NCBI GenBank assembly: GCA_035079385.1
Contig: JAVHKY010000012.1
Coordinates: 1,346,501 to 1,410,500 of the forward strand
Origin: Aspidiotus rigidus
Taxonomy: Eukaryota; Arthropoda; Insecta; Hemiptera; Diaspididae
Direction: 5' to 3'
Length of the DNA: 64,000 bases
Shown: positions 45,138 to 57,400 of the stretch, one piece after another
Numbering within the stretch: the stretch's first letter is position 1
Layout: every line of letters starts with the position of its first letter
Translations under genes and position numbers: made by a program
The notes under the pieces: generated by a model
The model's database searches: none
What the model was told of the DNA's origin: nothing
Seen by the model: the letters and a program-made list of their open reading frames with translations, nothing else

Positions 45138-45158
45138 TTTCTGCTTTATATATTTAGA
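44464..45158 (-). mobile_element. Helitron-like element(s), reversed, partial
   Basis: On the minus strand one 5' end, TCTAAATATATAAAGCAG, starts at 45158 after an A and is followed by a GTCTGTCTGTCTGTCTGTC run. A second, TCTTCCAATATCTAAAG, starts near 44785. Both resemble the start of the element at 28509. Body sequence near 44500-44560 matches that family. No CTAG end was found, so these are 3' truncated or nested copies. Confidence 0.45.
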
Positions 45159-45239
45159 TTTCACGAGGAACACTTTATGTTTGAAAACGTCTTTAAATTG
45201 GAGTTCGATTATTTGAGATATTTGCAAAAATCCATTTTG

Positions 45240-45830
45240 TTTTCAAAAGTTCGGTGCTTTCAGCGTACTTTGAAACAAAATACAGATGGTCGATTTTGAA
45301 GAAAATTTTGCAGGAAACAGTTTTTTTCTTCAATTTTTTTCCAATTGGAGCTCAACCTTCCGAGGTATTTGAAAAAACTTAATTTAGTTCTAAAAGCTCC
45401 GAACTTTTTACCAACTTCTGTAGAAAGTTGAGGTAGTCCATTCTATAGCAAATTTCACAAGGAACACTTTTTGTTTGAAACTTTTTTTAGTTGGAGGTTG
45501 ATTTTTCGAGATATTTTCAAAAAACAGATTTTCATCCAAAAGCTTCCAACTTTGTAAGAACTTTTTGAGCTTATAATTGAACTTACAACAAAGTTCAAGT
45601 ACACTAAAATGTAGAAAATTGAACGAGGATTATTTTTTGTCTGAAGACTTTTTTTCATCGAGCTCACATTTTTCGAGACCAATTTTGAGGGGCGCTAAAA
45701 CGTGCCACAAAAAATTTAGCACAAGGTGTTGGGGGTGGGAACTTTGATATGTTTTTCGGAGCACCAAACTTGACCATTTCCAATAATTTCCCCTTGTGTA
45801 CCCCAAAATGTTTACGAGACCATTTTGACA
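45240..45830 (-). repeat. Interspersed repeat Y copy 2 (inverted partner at 37280-38100)
   Basis: The stretch 45390-45830 is the reverse complement of 37300-37760 with moderate divergence. Shared words include GGAAATTATTGGAAATGGTC (minus strand) and TATCTCGAAAAATCAAC. An extra member of the tandem CGAACAAAAAGTGTTCC-type motif extends it to 45240. Confidence 0.6.
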
Positions 45831-45849
45831 TGTTCCATGTCTTTTCTCT

Positions 45850-46314
45850 CGTCGGACCCCGATTTTGAAACTCGCGAGTACACCCCCCCCCGCCCTCCCC
45901 CCGTCAAGAGAAATCTTTACCCCGTGGGTGATTCAGAAATTCGCGAGTACACCCCGCGTAATAATAATTAAATAATTAAATAATTAAATGATTAAATAAA
46001 TAAATAATTAAATAAATAAATAATTAAATAATTAATATAATTAATAATTAGAAAATTTTCTAAGTCCCTCTTCCTATCATATATGGCTGGATAGTCGAAA
46101 TTTTTCCAAGTCCCCTAGACTTGAATTGTCTCATACCATTCCAATACAACAGCGAGATCCCTCGTTCGCCCCACGAAAGTTGATACCTCAAAATATAGAA
46201 CACCCACAATTACCTCAAAATATTTCTCATACAAGACTTATACGACGCCAAGATAGGTAAAGGGGTAAACGAATAATATCTCACGAACACTTGACCTAGT
46301 ACAAGAATTAATAA

Positions 46315-46382
<68 letters not shown>

Positions 46383-46395
46383 ATTAAATAATTAA
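45850..46395. repeat. Repeat block X copy 4 (near-identical to 28090-28508)
   Basis: It starts with CCCCGTGGGTGATTCAGAAA and CGCGAGTACACCCCGCGTAA, both also found at 27848-27888. It then has AAAT low complexity, one 45-bp core (46070-46110), the CTAGACTTGAATTGTCTCAT body and a long (AAAT)n run at 46313-46383. It has the same orientation as copy 1, 18 kb away. Confidence 0.75.
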
Positions 46396-46700
46396 ATAAT
46401 TAAATAATTAAATAATTGAATAATTAAATAATGAAATAAATAAAGGCTGGATAGTCGAAATTTTTCCAAGTCCCCTAGACTTGAATTGTCACATACCATT
46501 CCAATACAACAGCGAGTTCGCGCTACCTCATATTTCTCATAGAAGACTTATACGACGCCAAGATAGGTAAAGGGGTAAACGAATAATATTTCACGAACAC
46601 ATGACCTAGTAGAAGCCTAGACTAAAATATTTAAAGATGACTGATAAAATATAAAAGACATGGAACATGATTTTCATTTATTTGGCTATGCCAGAAAATA
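46396..46700. repeat. Repeat block X copy 5
   Basis: This is a shorter member that begins GGCTGGATAGTCGAAATTTT after an AAAT tract. It ends with ATGACTGATAAAATATAAAA and GGCTATGCCAG, as in copy 3 (29784-30070). Confidence 0.65.
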
Positions 46701-46873
46701 TTTTTATAGTATGACAATGTGATCTTATTTTGTGTCTTCATCGCCTGTACTACTGGTGGAAAGTAACATTCCTGTGACGTCATCATGACCGAGGTGCACG
46801 AATCAGAAGTCGATATATTAGGTAGAATTGATTTATTATGATTGATAAGATCGATACCTACATTCAACGCATA

Positions 46874-47015
46874 TATGTGACCTGCGATGAGAAAAGGATG
46901 GTCATTGCCCACTGACAGGAACACCATTTCTCTCTGATTAGATATCCAATTAGAGAGAAATGGTGTTCATGCGCCAATGGGCGATGAGCATCCTTTTCTC
47001 ATCGCAGGTCACATA
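46874..47015. repeat. Hairpin element Z copy 1 (142 bp)
   Basis: The two halves pair almost completely: TATGTGACCTGCGATGAGAA at the left and TTCTCATCGCAGGTCACATA at the right, with GAACACCATTTCTCTCTGAT facing AGAGAGAAATGGTGTTC near the centre. The arms differ at one internal position (CCCACTGACAGG against CGCCAATGGGCG), so the element has a direction. An inverted second copy is at 58123-58266. Confidence 0.8.
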
Positions 47016-47765
47016 TTATACCGAACATGAAATACTGTAGCTTCAGTGCTGTTTTTTTTTTTTTTTTTCAGTATTACTCTACTGGCGATTTATTGAATAG
47101 TTTTTTCGCAAAATTTTGAAAAAGAGATAAAATACGAATTTGATAAACTAAAAAGAATTTTTTTGCATGTCAATGGTCGGAAGGTAGGTATATAAAACAA
47201 GTTTTGACGCGGTTATGAATAATATTAAACAAGAAAATGATCTCCAAATAACAGATGTGAAGAGTGGGAAAATATGAGCTCTTATTTCTACCCATATGAA
47301 ATGACTGCTGCGTTCGTTGATGTCTGATTGAAATTATCTAACACCGAAGGAACGAATTATTCTCATCGTCCACAGTCATTTTTTCGTCCCCTTTGTTTAC
47401 CTTGCGCATATCAAATAATTTTTTCTTTGTGAATTTGTAATTTGTTATACTTGGCGGTGATGCGATACATTTATTCTGCCAGTAATAATGTTTGCATCGC
47501 TACAGAGAGACGACGTTTCATTTTTACTTTTGAGCAAATGACCTTGTATTTGGTCAGAGTTGGTGCAAAAATACATATACGAGTACAACATACCTCCACT
47601 CTCTCTTAAAATAATACTCGTTCTTGCATTATTATGCAACTGTTTGCATCAGTAGGTATGGCCTACGGAAAATAAATTGCGATTTTTAATTCCTCGAATA
47701 AATTACGTTCTGTAGGTACAGTAATTAGATTTCAGCAATAATTACTCTCATTTTGTTTTTCGCAG
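47016..47765 (+). other. Probable intron upstream of TMEM223-like exons
   Basis: A splice acceptor (CATTTTGTTTTTCGCAG, AG at 47764-47765) ends this stretch, so at least its right end is intronic. No earlier TMEM223 exon was recognised here. A poly-T run lies at 47051-47068. Confidence 0.45.
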
Positions 47766-48152
47766 GTTTAACTATTTTCCTGAGTGCTTTCGCGTATGCG
47801 AGGAAAAATGTATGGAAAATTATTCTGCACAAAGGTGGAAAATCGGTGTACATCGAAACATTCGGTCTTTTCGGACTGGGAAAGAAAAATGTCGTCAATT
47901 TGGATAACGTAAGTCGAACTCAATTTTTAAAATTTCACTTGTAATTGTTGGAAATTCTATTTTCAAAAATTTTGATTTCAGTTGAACTGCACTGTTAGTC
48001 GCATATCGTCGAGAGGTTATGTACCGTTAAAACGTAAGGGTACAGGCTTTTTGGCGGATTACTTGGTCGATAATACGGGCCACTATCCGGATCCTTTCCT
48101 CTTTGATATGACCGCCGGTTTACAAAGGACATTCAAGGAGGAGAAGAAATGA
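47766..48152 (+). CDS. TMEM223: TMEM223-like mitochondrial membrane protein, 3' exons
   Basis: Two exons, 47766-47908 and 47982-48152, are joined by a 73-bp GT-AG intron (GTAAGT donor, TTTGATTTCAG acceptor). They encode about 103 residues: the end of a membrane segment (GLTIFLSAFAYA), then IILHKGGKSVYIETFGLFGLG and finally DYLVDNTGHYPDPFLFDMTA. Human TMEM223 shows the same pattern in its C-terminal half (an R-x-G-G-x-x-V block, PFGLG, DKTGHFPNTKLFDNT), which is why I assign it. TMEM223 is an inner-membrane protein reported to help cytochrome c oxidase (complex IV) assembly. The frame enters in phase 1, so an exon with the N terminus and first membrane helix lies upstream; it was not found. 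A polyadenylation signal AATAAA follows at 48237-48242. Confidence 0.85.
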
Positions 48153-48236
48153 ACGGGACGATATTCCGTATTGTTTTTTGCATTTTTTTCCAGCATTTCG
48201 TAAAAGAATAATGTAGTTTTGGTACACGTTTGTAGT

Positions 48237-48242
48237 AATAAA
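48237..48242 (+). terminator. Polyadenylation signal of TMEM223-like gene
   Basis: AATAAA lies 85 bases after the stop codon and 41 bases before the stop codon of the convergent dynein gene. No TTTATT (a minus-strand AATAAA) was seen just inside the TMEM223 side, so the dynein transcript probably extends antisense into TMEM223. Confidence 0.6.
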
Positions 48243-48282
48243 CAGCATGTCTGGGTACTTCATATATTTGAATCATTCAAAC

Positions 48283-48459
48283 CTAATCGAAGTAAAGAAT
48301 CAATCTAACACCTCTTTGAGCAATATCGTTGAGTGATCCCGAAACTTGTAAATTGATTCGAGTAATGTAATTTGCGAATCGAAAATCTAATCGTTCATCA
48401 TGGATTTGGTGCGTGTAGTACAGAGGACAAGCGTACTGGTTTTTTGAGGTTTCACGTTC
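48283..48459 (-). CDS. Dynein exon 10: last exon, C terminus
   Basis: Acceptor TTGCACTTTTAG, 58 codons and the stop TAG. NQYACPLYYTHQIHDERLDF matches the YxCPVYKTxxR block and DIAQRGVRLILYFD matches the terminal WIxRGVALLxQLD. The LSTTGHSTNFV stretch between them is not conserved. The stop lies 130 bp from the TMEM223 stop on the other strand. Confidence 0.88.
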   Translation of the reverse strand, partial: ERETSKNQYACPLYYTHQIHDERLDFRFANYITRINLQVSGSLNDIAQRGVRLILYFD

Positions 48460-51400
48460 CTAAAAGTGCAAAAGTAGAATATCTAATTACTTGTTGACTT
48501 CACCTTATGAAGTACACAAGGGGAAATTCTCTTACTCTGTGTAATTCTGGAACTATCCAAACGATGGGTAAGATGTCGAAGTAATTATCGCGCGTCAGAT
48601 TATCATCTATCGTCTTCGTCTCGCGATTCCAAGTACCACCGACCAAAATTAAACCCTTGAAAACAATGTTACAAGAATTAAATGTAATTTGATTGCAGGT
48701 TGGTAGGTACATCTTCAAACAATCCCTGCGCAAGCACTTACCTCAACAAAAACACCAAACGGATTTTGATTTTTTCTTTCCTGAAAAGAGACACGTGCGC
48801 ATGATGAGTAGAATGTACTCGAATTTTAAATTGAACATTGAAATTGAACTGAGGAAAAAGTTTTTGAACCTCAAATAGGAGGGGCACGAGAGTGGGGCTT
48901 CAAATCGTACGGGTATTCGTATCCGCCATTTTGTGTGCAAACAGAATTCTTCCTCAAGAGCCCATGTTAAATATGTGTTCTTTAATGGAAGATAACTCAA
49001 AAACGGCTCGATGGATTGTTTTGAAATAAGTCGCGTTGAAAACGCAATTTTATGGGCAACTATTTTCTCTTCGATAAAAGCATAATTTTTCGAGTCATTG
49101 ATTAATAAATGTACTGCGGTTTGTTTGTACAAGCGCTCACAAACCAACGTAACAAGCGGTAATGTTTATGTGTGGGTGAAGAGACACGTTTCATCTAACT
49201 AAGTTTCATTTATCAACTGATAAGTCAGAAAATGATGCTTTCAGCAAAAAACTGAAAAGAAGATGATTTATTATTCATAAAATTTCCTTTCCAACGCGGG
49301 TAATTTAAAAGAAAATCCTTATTAAGCCGTTCTAAACACAAATTCAAGATGGACTCCTATGTGGAAAAATTCTTTTGCAGATAAAATGGTGGATACAAAT
49401 ATCCATTCAATATAGAGCTCTAAAGAGAGTAATTTGAAGTTGCAAAATGAACCAATTTCTTTTTAGTGTCTCCTTTTTTTTCTTGGATAAATGTTCCAAT
49501 AGGTAGCGTACCTAACTTAGGAATGTCCAGTGGTGTTGGGGGAATCTCGTGTGTTGATAGCATTCTGTACAAAGGTGATCAAGGTTAGATTTGTGTAACT
49601 TCAACAATTTTTCAATTCTATTTTCTAGCTTATTTACAGGTCTTGGAAAGAAATGTGGGAAACCAAAATTGTTTTTTTGAGAATTCTCTGCAACTTTATT
49701 AGTACACTTTTTTTGAGCAGAGGTCGCTTGCTCAGCTTCCAAAAAAGCGTTTGAACTAACTCATGTATTTTGTCTATAAGAGAAAAATATTCGTCATCAC
49801 TTCTTTAGCTAGCGCGGTCTTTCGATCTATATAATTATGTTGGTTACGCCACCTAGGAATCGTCCTCTGATTTTAATCATAGCGATCAACACATGACGTT
49901 GCAGAACGCGTTCTTATCAACTTGGGGGCAAAATAAAATAGGCTCTTATGTGCGTTTTTTGGAATGTCAAATTTTGTGAATTTTTTCTTCCTGTAATTTT
50001 TAACCTAATGAGACCAAAACCAAAAAAGGCGTCTCTTTGTATAGGAATAACCTAAAAAAAATGCCTTTTTTCCTGATTTACCCCCAAGTTTGTGTTCTCC
50101 GCATCCCGCTCCATCCACACACTTCTGGAAAGTGTTAACGCCTTATAAGTTGTAATGCAATAAAAAATTTCCGTCGTTCCATGTTGCATACTCATTTACA
50201 TGATTCTTAATTCTTATCATTACAAAGGGTTTCCTAATGACATTGATCTTATGAGCATAGCTGGATTAATATTTTTATTCCGGTGTTCATCTGCTATAAA
50301 ATCAGATTCCACCCCCCCCCCCCCACAAAAAAATATCCAATCCGAAAATTCCAAGAAATAAGTTCCAAAACTGAAATGTTCAAAAACTTATAATTCCAAA
50401 AAATCTTAGGCACACTTCCCTCGACCGTAAGTCGTTACTTTGAAACTTTCAATACTTGGAACTTTCTGGTTTGATAAATTTGGACGTTGGAACTTTCGGA
50501 AATCATGAATTTGGAATTTTCGGATGGGATATTTTTTTTTTGGAACTTTTGGGGGTAAATGATGGAATCAATGTTGGGAAGCGTGCCATATTGATGCGAA
50601 TCAGGCAAATAAGTATGCAATATGGAACGGTGGAAAAGCCTTTAAGAAATTCATAGGTTCAAATTTTTCAAACGCCAACCTCGACTTATATTTTGAGCTC
50701 ATCAATAAGATTTCTCCAAGTCTCACAAGCTCGTTTAATGTACTTTCCAGAAAAAAGACATTAAACACAATCCAAACGGCAAGTGGGTGGTATTTTTTAA
50801 AAACAAAAGCTCCGCTTCCTAGTTGGAAAGCGATCGCCGTTGGAGAGAATGCCCACTGGATCTTGACGTCATTCCTTTGAACGGTGGTCGACTTTCGGCT
50901 TGAGCTTACGATCGCGAAAAATTTGGCCTTCAGAAAAATTTAGCTGACTTAATTCAGCTGATTTTTGATGTTATCGAGAAATGTGAGTAGATGAAACGAT
51001 TAGGAGAATTGGGCCTTAGTCATACGTATGGAAGATACATATTCTTTGGTTTGTGTACATTTTTCTTGGATGAGTGTTCTGCAAGCCTCTACGCTGAATG
51101 GCTGAACAGCTGAACTGAACCAGAACCAATCTTTCCTATCTTTGTTAATTTGTCTGAGTTTCAGTGTTGTTTTAAGAGCTTGGGAAAGAAAGAAAAAAAA
51201 AAAAAAACAAATGAACGAATTTGGCTCATTTTAGCTTTTGGCTAAGGAAAGTTTAAATGAAGCTGCCTTTTGCAGCTTTCCTAAAATTCGGCTGAATTCG
51301 GCTTCTGGCTTTCAGATGGTTACAATAGACTGATTCCCCGGTGACGTCACAGTGTTGATAACAGTGAGCGATGGTGAGTCAAAGTACCCATATTTGTAAT

Positions 51401-54400
51401 CGACATTACAATTATTGGGCCAATCATGACATCAATTTCCATAAGAATACACAGGGAACGATTCGATCACATACAGATATTCAAAAATAAGATGTATCTA
51501 ATGTATTACAGATCTTTATCTAGAATCTAGAAGTTCTCTGGAATTCAAATATGTAGCTTTTATTGCTAACGTACTTTTTGTTCTTCAATTCTTGAATACT
51601 AGTGAATGATCGAAATGTTCCCTGTGTATTCTTATGGGATTCTAAAATGGCTGCCCCAAAGCCAGCAGCGGAGAACAAGCATTCAATCAAAATCGAAAAT
51701 CGGGGAATTGGTCTATACTCTGGGTAGGGAGGCTCTGTTAAGATATTTATTCTTATAGCCCCTTTTCTGTAGATCATGAAATGTTATCAAAACATACTCG
51801 ATAGTTCCAATTGGTCGATATAATTTTCTTTAATCAGGTCATTCAGTTCTTTGTACAAAGTTTTTCCTTAAATCGTTGACCAAAAGCCAAATCTTCTTCT
51901 AGAACTTTCTGGGACTACTTTTTCTGCTTTTCCCCTCTTTTTCTCTTGTACATACAGTTTTGTATTCTTCATAAAATATACTTCATGTTCTGACCGTGTA
52001 CTGGATCGTCGTCTTTTTCTTACAAGTTCGGAGTATAGGATCTCTCTCCATGTGAAATACGTAACAGGCTCCAGAGCAGGTAAAGTGGACAACCATTCTG
52101 GTTGTAACTTACTGCAAGCTGACGGCTTCTCTACTGACTTTGTTTTCAATAAACAAACACTCAACGGCGCGACTAGAGTTGGAAATCATGGTTGTGAATC
52201 CATAAAGGGTTACTGAAATATGATTACAGACTTCTGCGGTGGCTGAGAAATTTCTTTATTCTCCACCGCAAGGAATACGATATCTTTGCTCCTTGTATTA
52301 TTCTTATGGGAGCAAATATACGCGTTGGCCAAACGTTGGGTAGTTTGGCTAACAGCGCGTCCCTGAGTGACGTGACTATCAAATTATTTTATACACCAAT
52401 CAGAATCTACCAATCCACTAGACAGTGACTCATTCTCAATCGCAATCCAAATGCAATTTGAAATTCTATTTTCTACATACAGAGACGCAGAAGAGAACGA
52501 TTGATTTGGGAGAATGGGAGAAATGATGGAGGTGGTATTCTGAGATTGTATTGTACTAATGAATCATTAGTATAAGTAATGAACGATTGAGTACATGCAA
52601 CTAAAAACAATCAATGTAAAGGGTGAATGTCCGAGGGAAGCGATCTGGGCAATTGGATTTTTTGCAACACTGTTTCACTGGGTTGTTTCTCTAGGAAATT
52701 TACCCTTTTTCTCCTGATGTTCCCTTTACATAGTTTGATTTTCTTCTTCATCATCAAATTATAGTTGTAAGTATTCTACAATTCATTTCAATTAAAACAA
52801 ACCTGATAAAATATTCTCCATTCTTCAGAGTCACATGAGGTTGCATCAAACTGAGTGACATCAATGTCTAATACTACATCTGATAACATTGATTTGTGAT
52901 ATTTGCAGAAGTTGTATTTGAGCGCTGTCAAGAATCCAAGAACGTTGAACAATCCTGGTAACCAAATTACTTCCGGTTGACCAAAATGGATCCATTTGTT
53001 CATAACTACCAGCCTACAATCAAAGTCAAAATGGACAGTAATAATTCAATATTATATTAAAGGGGGTGGGAAACATTTTTTCCGTTGATCGTCTACCCGC
53101 CTTTTATTCAGATTCCAAATGTAAATTTTCAACGAATTTGTAAAAGGATAAGAAAGAGAACTCCAGTTTGTGGGAATTTCGTTTCTCAGTAGCTTTTTTG
53201 AAATTTCTTCATCTATAATAACGCTGCTTCTTAGGTGTTCCAACAATATCGTGATATCTCCAGTCAATTTTCTGTATAATTCTATTTCCTATATAAATGA
53301 AACGAATGATCGAAAAAAAATAGATGAGAATTAAACAAAATAAAGTTGAATCGCCAATTTTATTATACACATTAGGTATACGTACTAAGTACATAACTTA
53401 GTCCTACGAGTAAAGAGTAATTAACTACCTACCCATATACATCAACTTACGTGACGTAAATAACAATTGAATACATCTTTGGGGGAGCCACTAAAATCTC
53501 CAAATTGCTGTGCAGTGTTGAGAGCAATGAGAATGTCGTCTAACAATGATTGAATAGAGTTTTCTTCTTTGTGAACATCGCAACCATAAAGCTTGCGGAT
53601 ACATTTCCAAAACTAAAATTCAAAGATAAAGTCGATTGTGTTGGACAAATTAATTCAAGTTGTCTTCTTCTGCTTGTTTTTATAAGAATGTAAACTTACA
53701 TTTACGGTTGTTTGCATTTGTTCCAATGTCAGAAAATGATGTAAATTCAAACCTTCAAGAAAATTTGTTCTTGGTAATGACTGTATGAAACGCATGCAAG
53801 AATTGAAAGATGTATCTCGAGGAATTGTAAAAGGAATGTTGATGATTTCGATAAAGGACGGGCTAAATATGATCAAAAGACATGATTCCTTATTAGAAAT
53901 TGAAATGAGTGGCTACAAAGTTCTATGGAACTACAAAAAGGGAGAAAAGTGGCAAGATCAATGAATTCCTCTCAACAGTTAATTTATTTTACAAGGGGTC
54001 TTTTGAAAGTGATGTCCGTTAGAAAGTTGATATTCCCGATGGATGGGGGGCAAAAATTTTTTACCTCGGCCGTGTGGGTATACTGGAAGGAAGGGTAAGC
54101 TCTGGTCTAGTTTTAGGAACTTCAAAAATTTTTTTAGGTGACGATAGGTATCCGAGAAGACTATGTTGTTGTCTTGTTTATGTGTCTGTTTGTAGCACAA
54201 GTCCGAATGAACAGCAATAAAAAAATCGTAGGCGACTGAAGATATTTTTTGAAAGCTTTGGTCAAGTATAAGATTAACTAAAGATCAATTTTCGAAGGAG
54301 ACCCTTGGATCTCATTCGATTGCCTGTGAATGACTCACGTGCTCCTTCCCCCCCAAAGAAGAATTTATTTTCGTACACCTTAGCTCTCTATTTTCAATTC

Positions 54401-57400
54401 TTTCTTTTTTACTTCCAATAACATTGTGTGAAAGTGAAAAGTTTCAACAAAAATTATCTTCAAATAAATATCACGCGCAATTTTAACGCCTCGTTTTTCT
54501 CAATAAGTAAAAGTTCAAATGTTACTTGTCATTCTGTTCCACGTTAAGACTTTCAATAATGGTACTCAGCATGAACTGATCGGTTGCTTCGCTAAAATTC
54601 GCTCCGTAATTACATTCGGATAAGAGATACTTGAAATCTTCAATGAAGTTACTGTATTCATCGTCCGCAGAAAATATCTAGGAAGATTTTCGCGGTCAAT
54701 TTATGGACAACGAAATTGATAGAAGCAATAAATAATTAAGACACTTGCCTCTAGAAACGTACAACTGGAACGAAAATTCATCTTCGTAAATTTACAAGAT
54801 ACGTCTAAAAAGTACTTTCCGTGGTTTTGGATCGTTTTCAATATCGAATGACAGAAGCAAACCAGAAAGAAGTGAAAATTCCAGCGTTTATTCGACTTTT
54901 GACTCTCGAACATTTCCGGCATACGAATTGATGAATAAGTGTACAATTGGTGCAACATAGGTCCAAGATATTTATTTTCTTTCATCGTAATTTTGATACC
55001 TAATGGTAAAATTAGATGGATCGAAATTTAAAAGAATCAGATTTTGAAAGTTAATTTCACCAAAATTTAAAGTAGACTTCAAATAATTAATCAACCAAAG
55101 AACTTTCTTCTTCTCCGAACTCCTGCTCCAGAACTTCCAGCTCAACCTCTAATCTTTTACTAAATTCCTTGGCCTTACCTTTTGATAGCAAATACTCCTG
55201 TATACTCCCCGCATCAAACTTTTACTAGCTAAAGCCTTAGCTCATCAAATGCCCTTAAATATCTATCCCATACTCGCACTAGTTCCAGTCGCAAGCTCCT
55301 CTTTATAATCTATTCTCAAGTGAACTACGGATCCCCAATCTACGGACAGGCTAAATTAAACGAGGAACGCAGGGAACCAGTTCTATGGTTGAATTGATTT
55401 TGGTATTGAGAAATCAAATCGAAATCTTGAAGATTCTCAATCTTCAAGTTTTCCTGAGTCCCTTGTATCATGGTACACGTAAGCAGCCTCAAAGTAAGAA
55501 TTTTTCGAAGTCTCTTTCCTTCCTATCAAATATTATGGCTTGAGAGTCGACATTTTTCTAAGTTTTCCTTTTATCATATAATTATAACTCGAGAGTCGAA
55601 ATTTTTCCAAGTTCCCCCTCTATCACATATTACAGCTCGAGAGTCAACATTTTTTCAAGTTTTTGGTTGGAGGTATTATTTTTCGAAAAACCCCCGTAGA
55701 ACAGGGTCCATGTTAAAAATCCTCCCTGAAATCACTAAATGCAACACAATCTGCTACCCTACGTTAAGTCCTTTGTGCTCTGCGCACCAGCCTTCCGCTC
55801 AGTCTATGCGCTGAGGCTGGTACTGCCCTCCTCCTTTTCGACCCTTTTTCTTCTCTCTGAGTCATGAAACACCGTGATTCTTCCTACCCTATCGTTCAGC
55901 GATTCTCACCCTTCTGCACATTTTAACATCTTCTCTATTTTCAATTACCTTGCTCTGGGTTCCTGGTTATATCCGCCTCCGCAGTAGACGTAACAACCTA
56001 AGAAGCTTCAAAAAAATTTTTTGTTCCTTTTCAAGAGTTTTATTTTCTCTCCAACAGCTCAGAATCCATTTCTAACACTCTAATCTGCTTCCGGTCCACA
56101 TACTATTACAAATCCATTCAAGTTCAATATTCCTTTCCGAGCTAATAAACCCCTCGTGTTATTAAATAGCTCGTAAGAAAATAAAAAAATAAATAAATAA
56201 TAATATTCATAGTCAACCTATTTTTTTGAAAGTTTTTAATACCTAAAATTAATTGAAAATTTCGATATTATAATATTAAAAATTATAATTAATTAGAAGA
56301 GGTCGATTATTATAGCTTGTGTGCGTCCGCAGTCATATTTAAACTTATTATTATGACTGCTTAAAATTGTTTATTTTGATCTTATTTTTCAAATTACCAA
56401 TTTTCATCATGATCTTCTTAAACATAATTGAGATCTATACGTATTCGATTACTACCTATGGGAAAAAAAAGATCATTTACTAAATTCGAAACATATTTTG
56501 CTGACTGCAATAAGAATTTTTTCCTTTAGGACATTAATTTTTACTGAATTCCTCAACATAATTATTATAATGTAACTATAGAACTTCCTTTCTCTTTTTA
56601 TTTTTTTAAAGCCGATCTGAGTTATTTATTCTTATTAATAGCGACAATAATGATACCTAATAATTATTTTTGTGAATAGAAAAAAAAATAAATAATTAAA
56701 TAGAGTTCCTGAAAGCAAAAAATATGAGATACTTATAGGTATTTTTTCAGAAACAAATAAATTGTCATTTTAAAAATAAAATAGTTTTTGTTTCTCGAAG
56801 CGTGACTTCCAGAATCATTTTTGGATCAAAGAAAAGAGAATTTAAAATTTTGATAGTCTTACTCACATGATAAGCAGTTTAAATTTAGTTTGTCGATATG
56901 AATAATTTTGACTGTACTATATTATTGTAAATTTTTAGCCTTATAATTTTTTTTTTTTTTTCTTTTCTTTTAAGGATTTTAATGCCGTAATAAAGAGGCT
57001 ATTTAATTGTTAGGAATTCACGTGGTAAATTTTAGGCGAATATTAAAAAAAAACATATCGCAATCTTCTTTCTTTTTGGTCCCTCACCTTTGTACAAAAT
57101 CGTAATTGGAATTTCTTGATCCGGGAAAGTCACGATCCAAAATTTAAATTGAGAATGAACGTCATCGGTTGCGCTGATTTTATTGAGTAACCGAATCATG
57201 TTATTGAAAGTCTTTTTCAGTAAATGAAAATCGTGCACGACGATCCATTTTCCTTCTTTCAAGGCTTCCGAAACGATGCTCGAAAACGTTGTTTGAACCT
57301 GGAACATATAAAATTAAATTTTTAAATGGTAAGTATCAAAATCACTTGTTATGCCAAAGTACAATATATTTCAACTTTTAAATAGAAATATCGAAGCGTC

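Noticed and set aside
48500..48535. Dynein exon 9 extended to a GTGAAG donor at 48501
   Set aside because: That donor gives phase 2 and an early stop. The GTAAGA donor after ELHR restores the conserved ACPLYYT frame.
51868..52164. 98-codon minus-strand frame as an extra dynein exon
   Set aside because: Exons 8 and 9 already join in phase and in alignment without it, and it has no dynein similarity.
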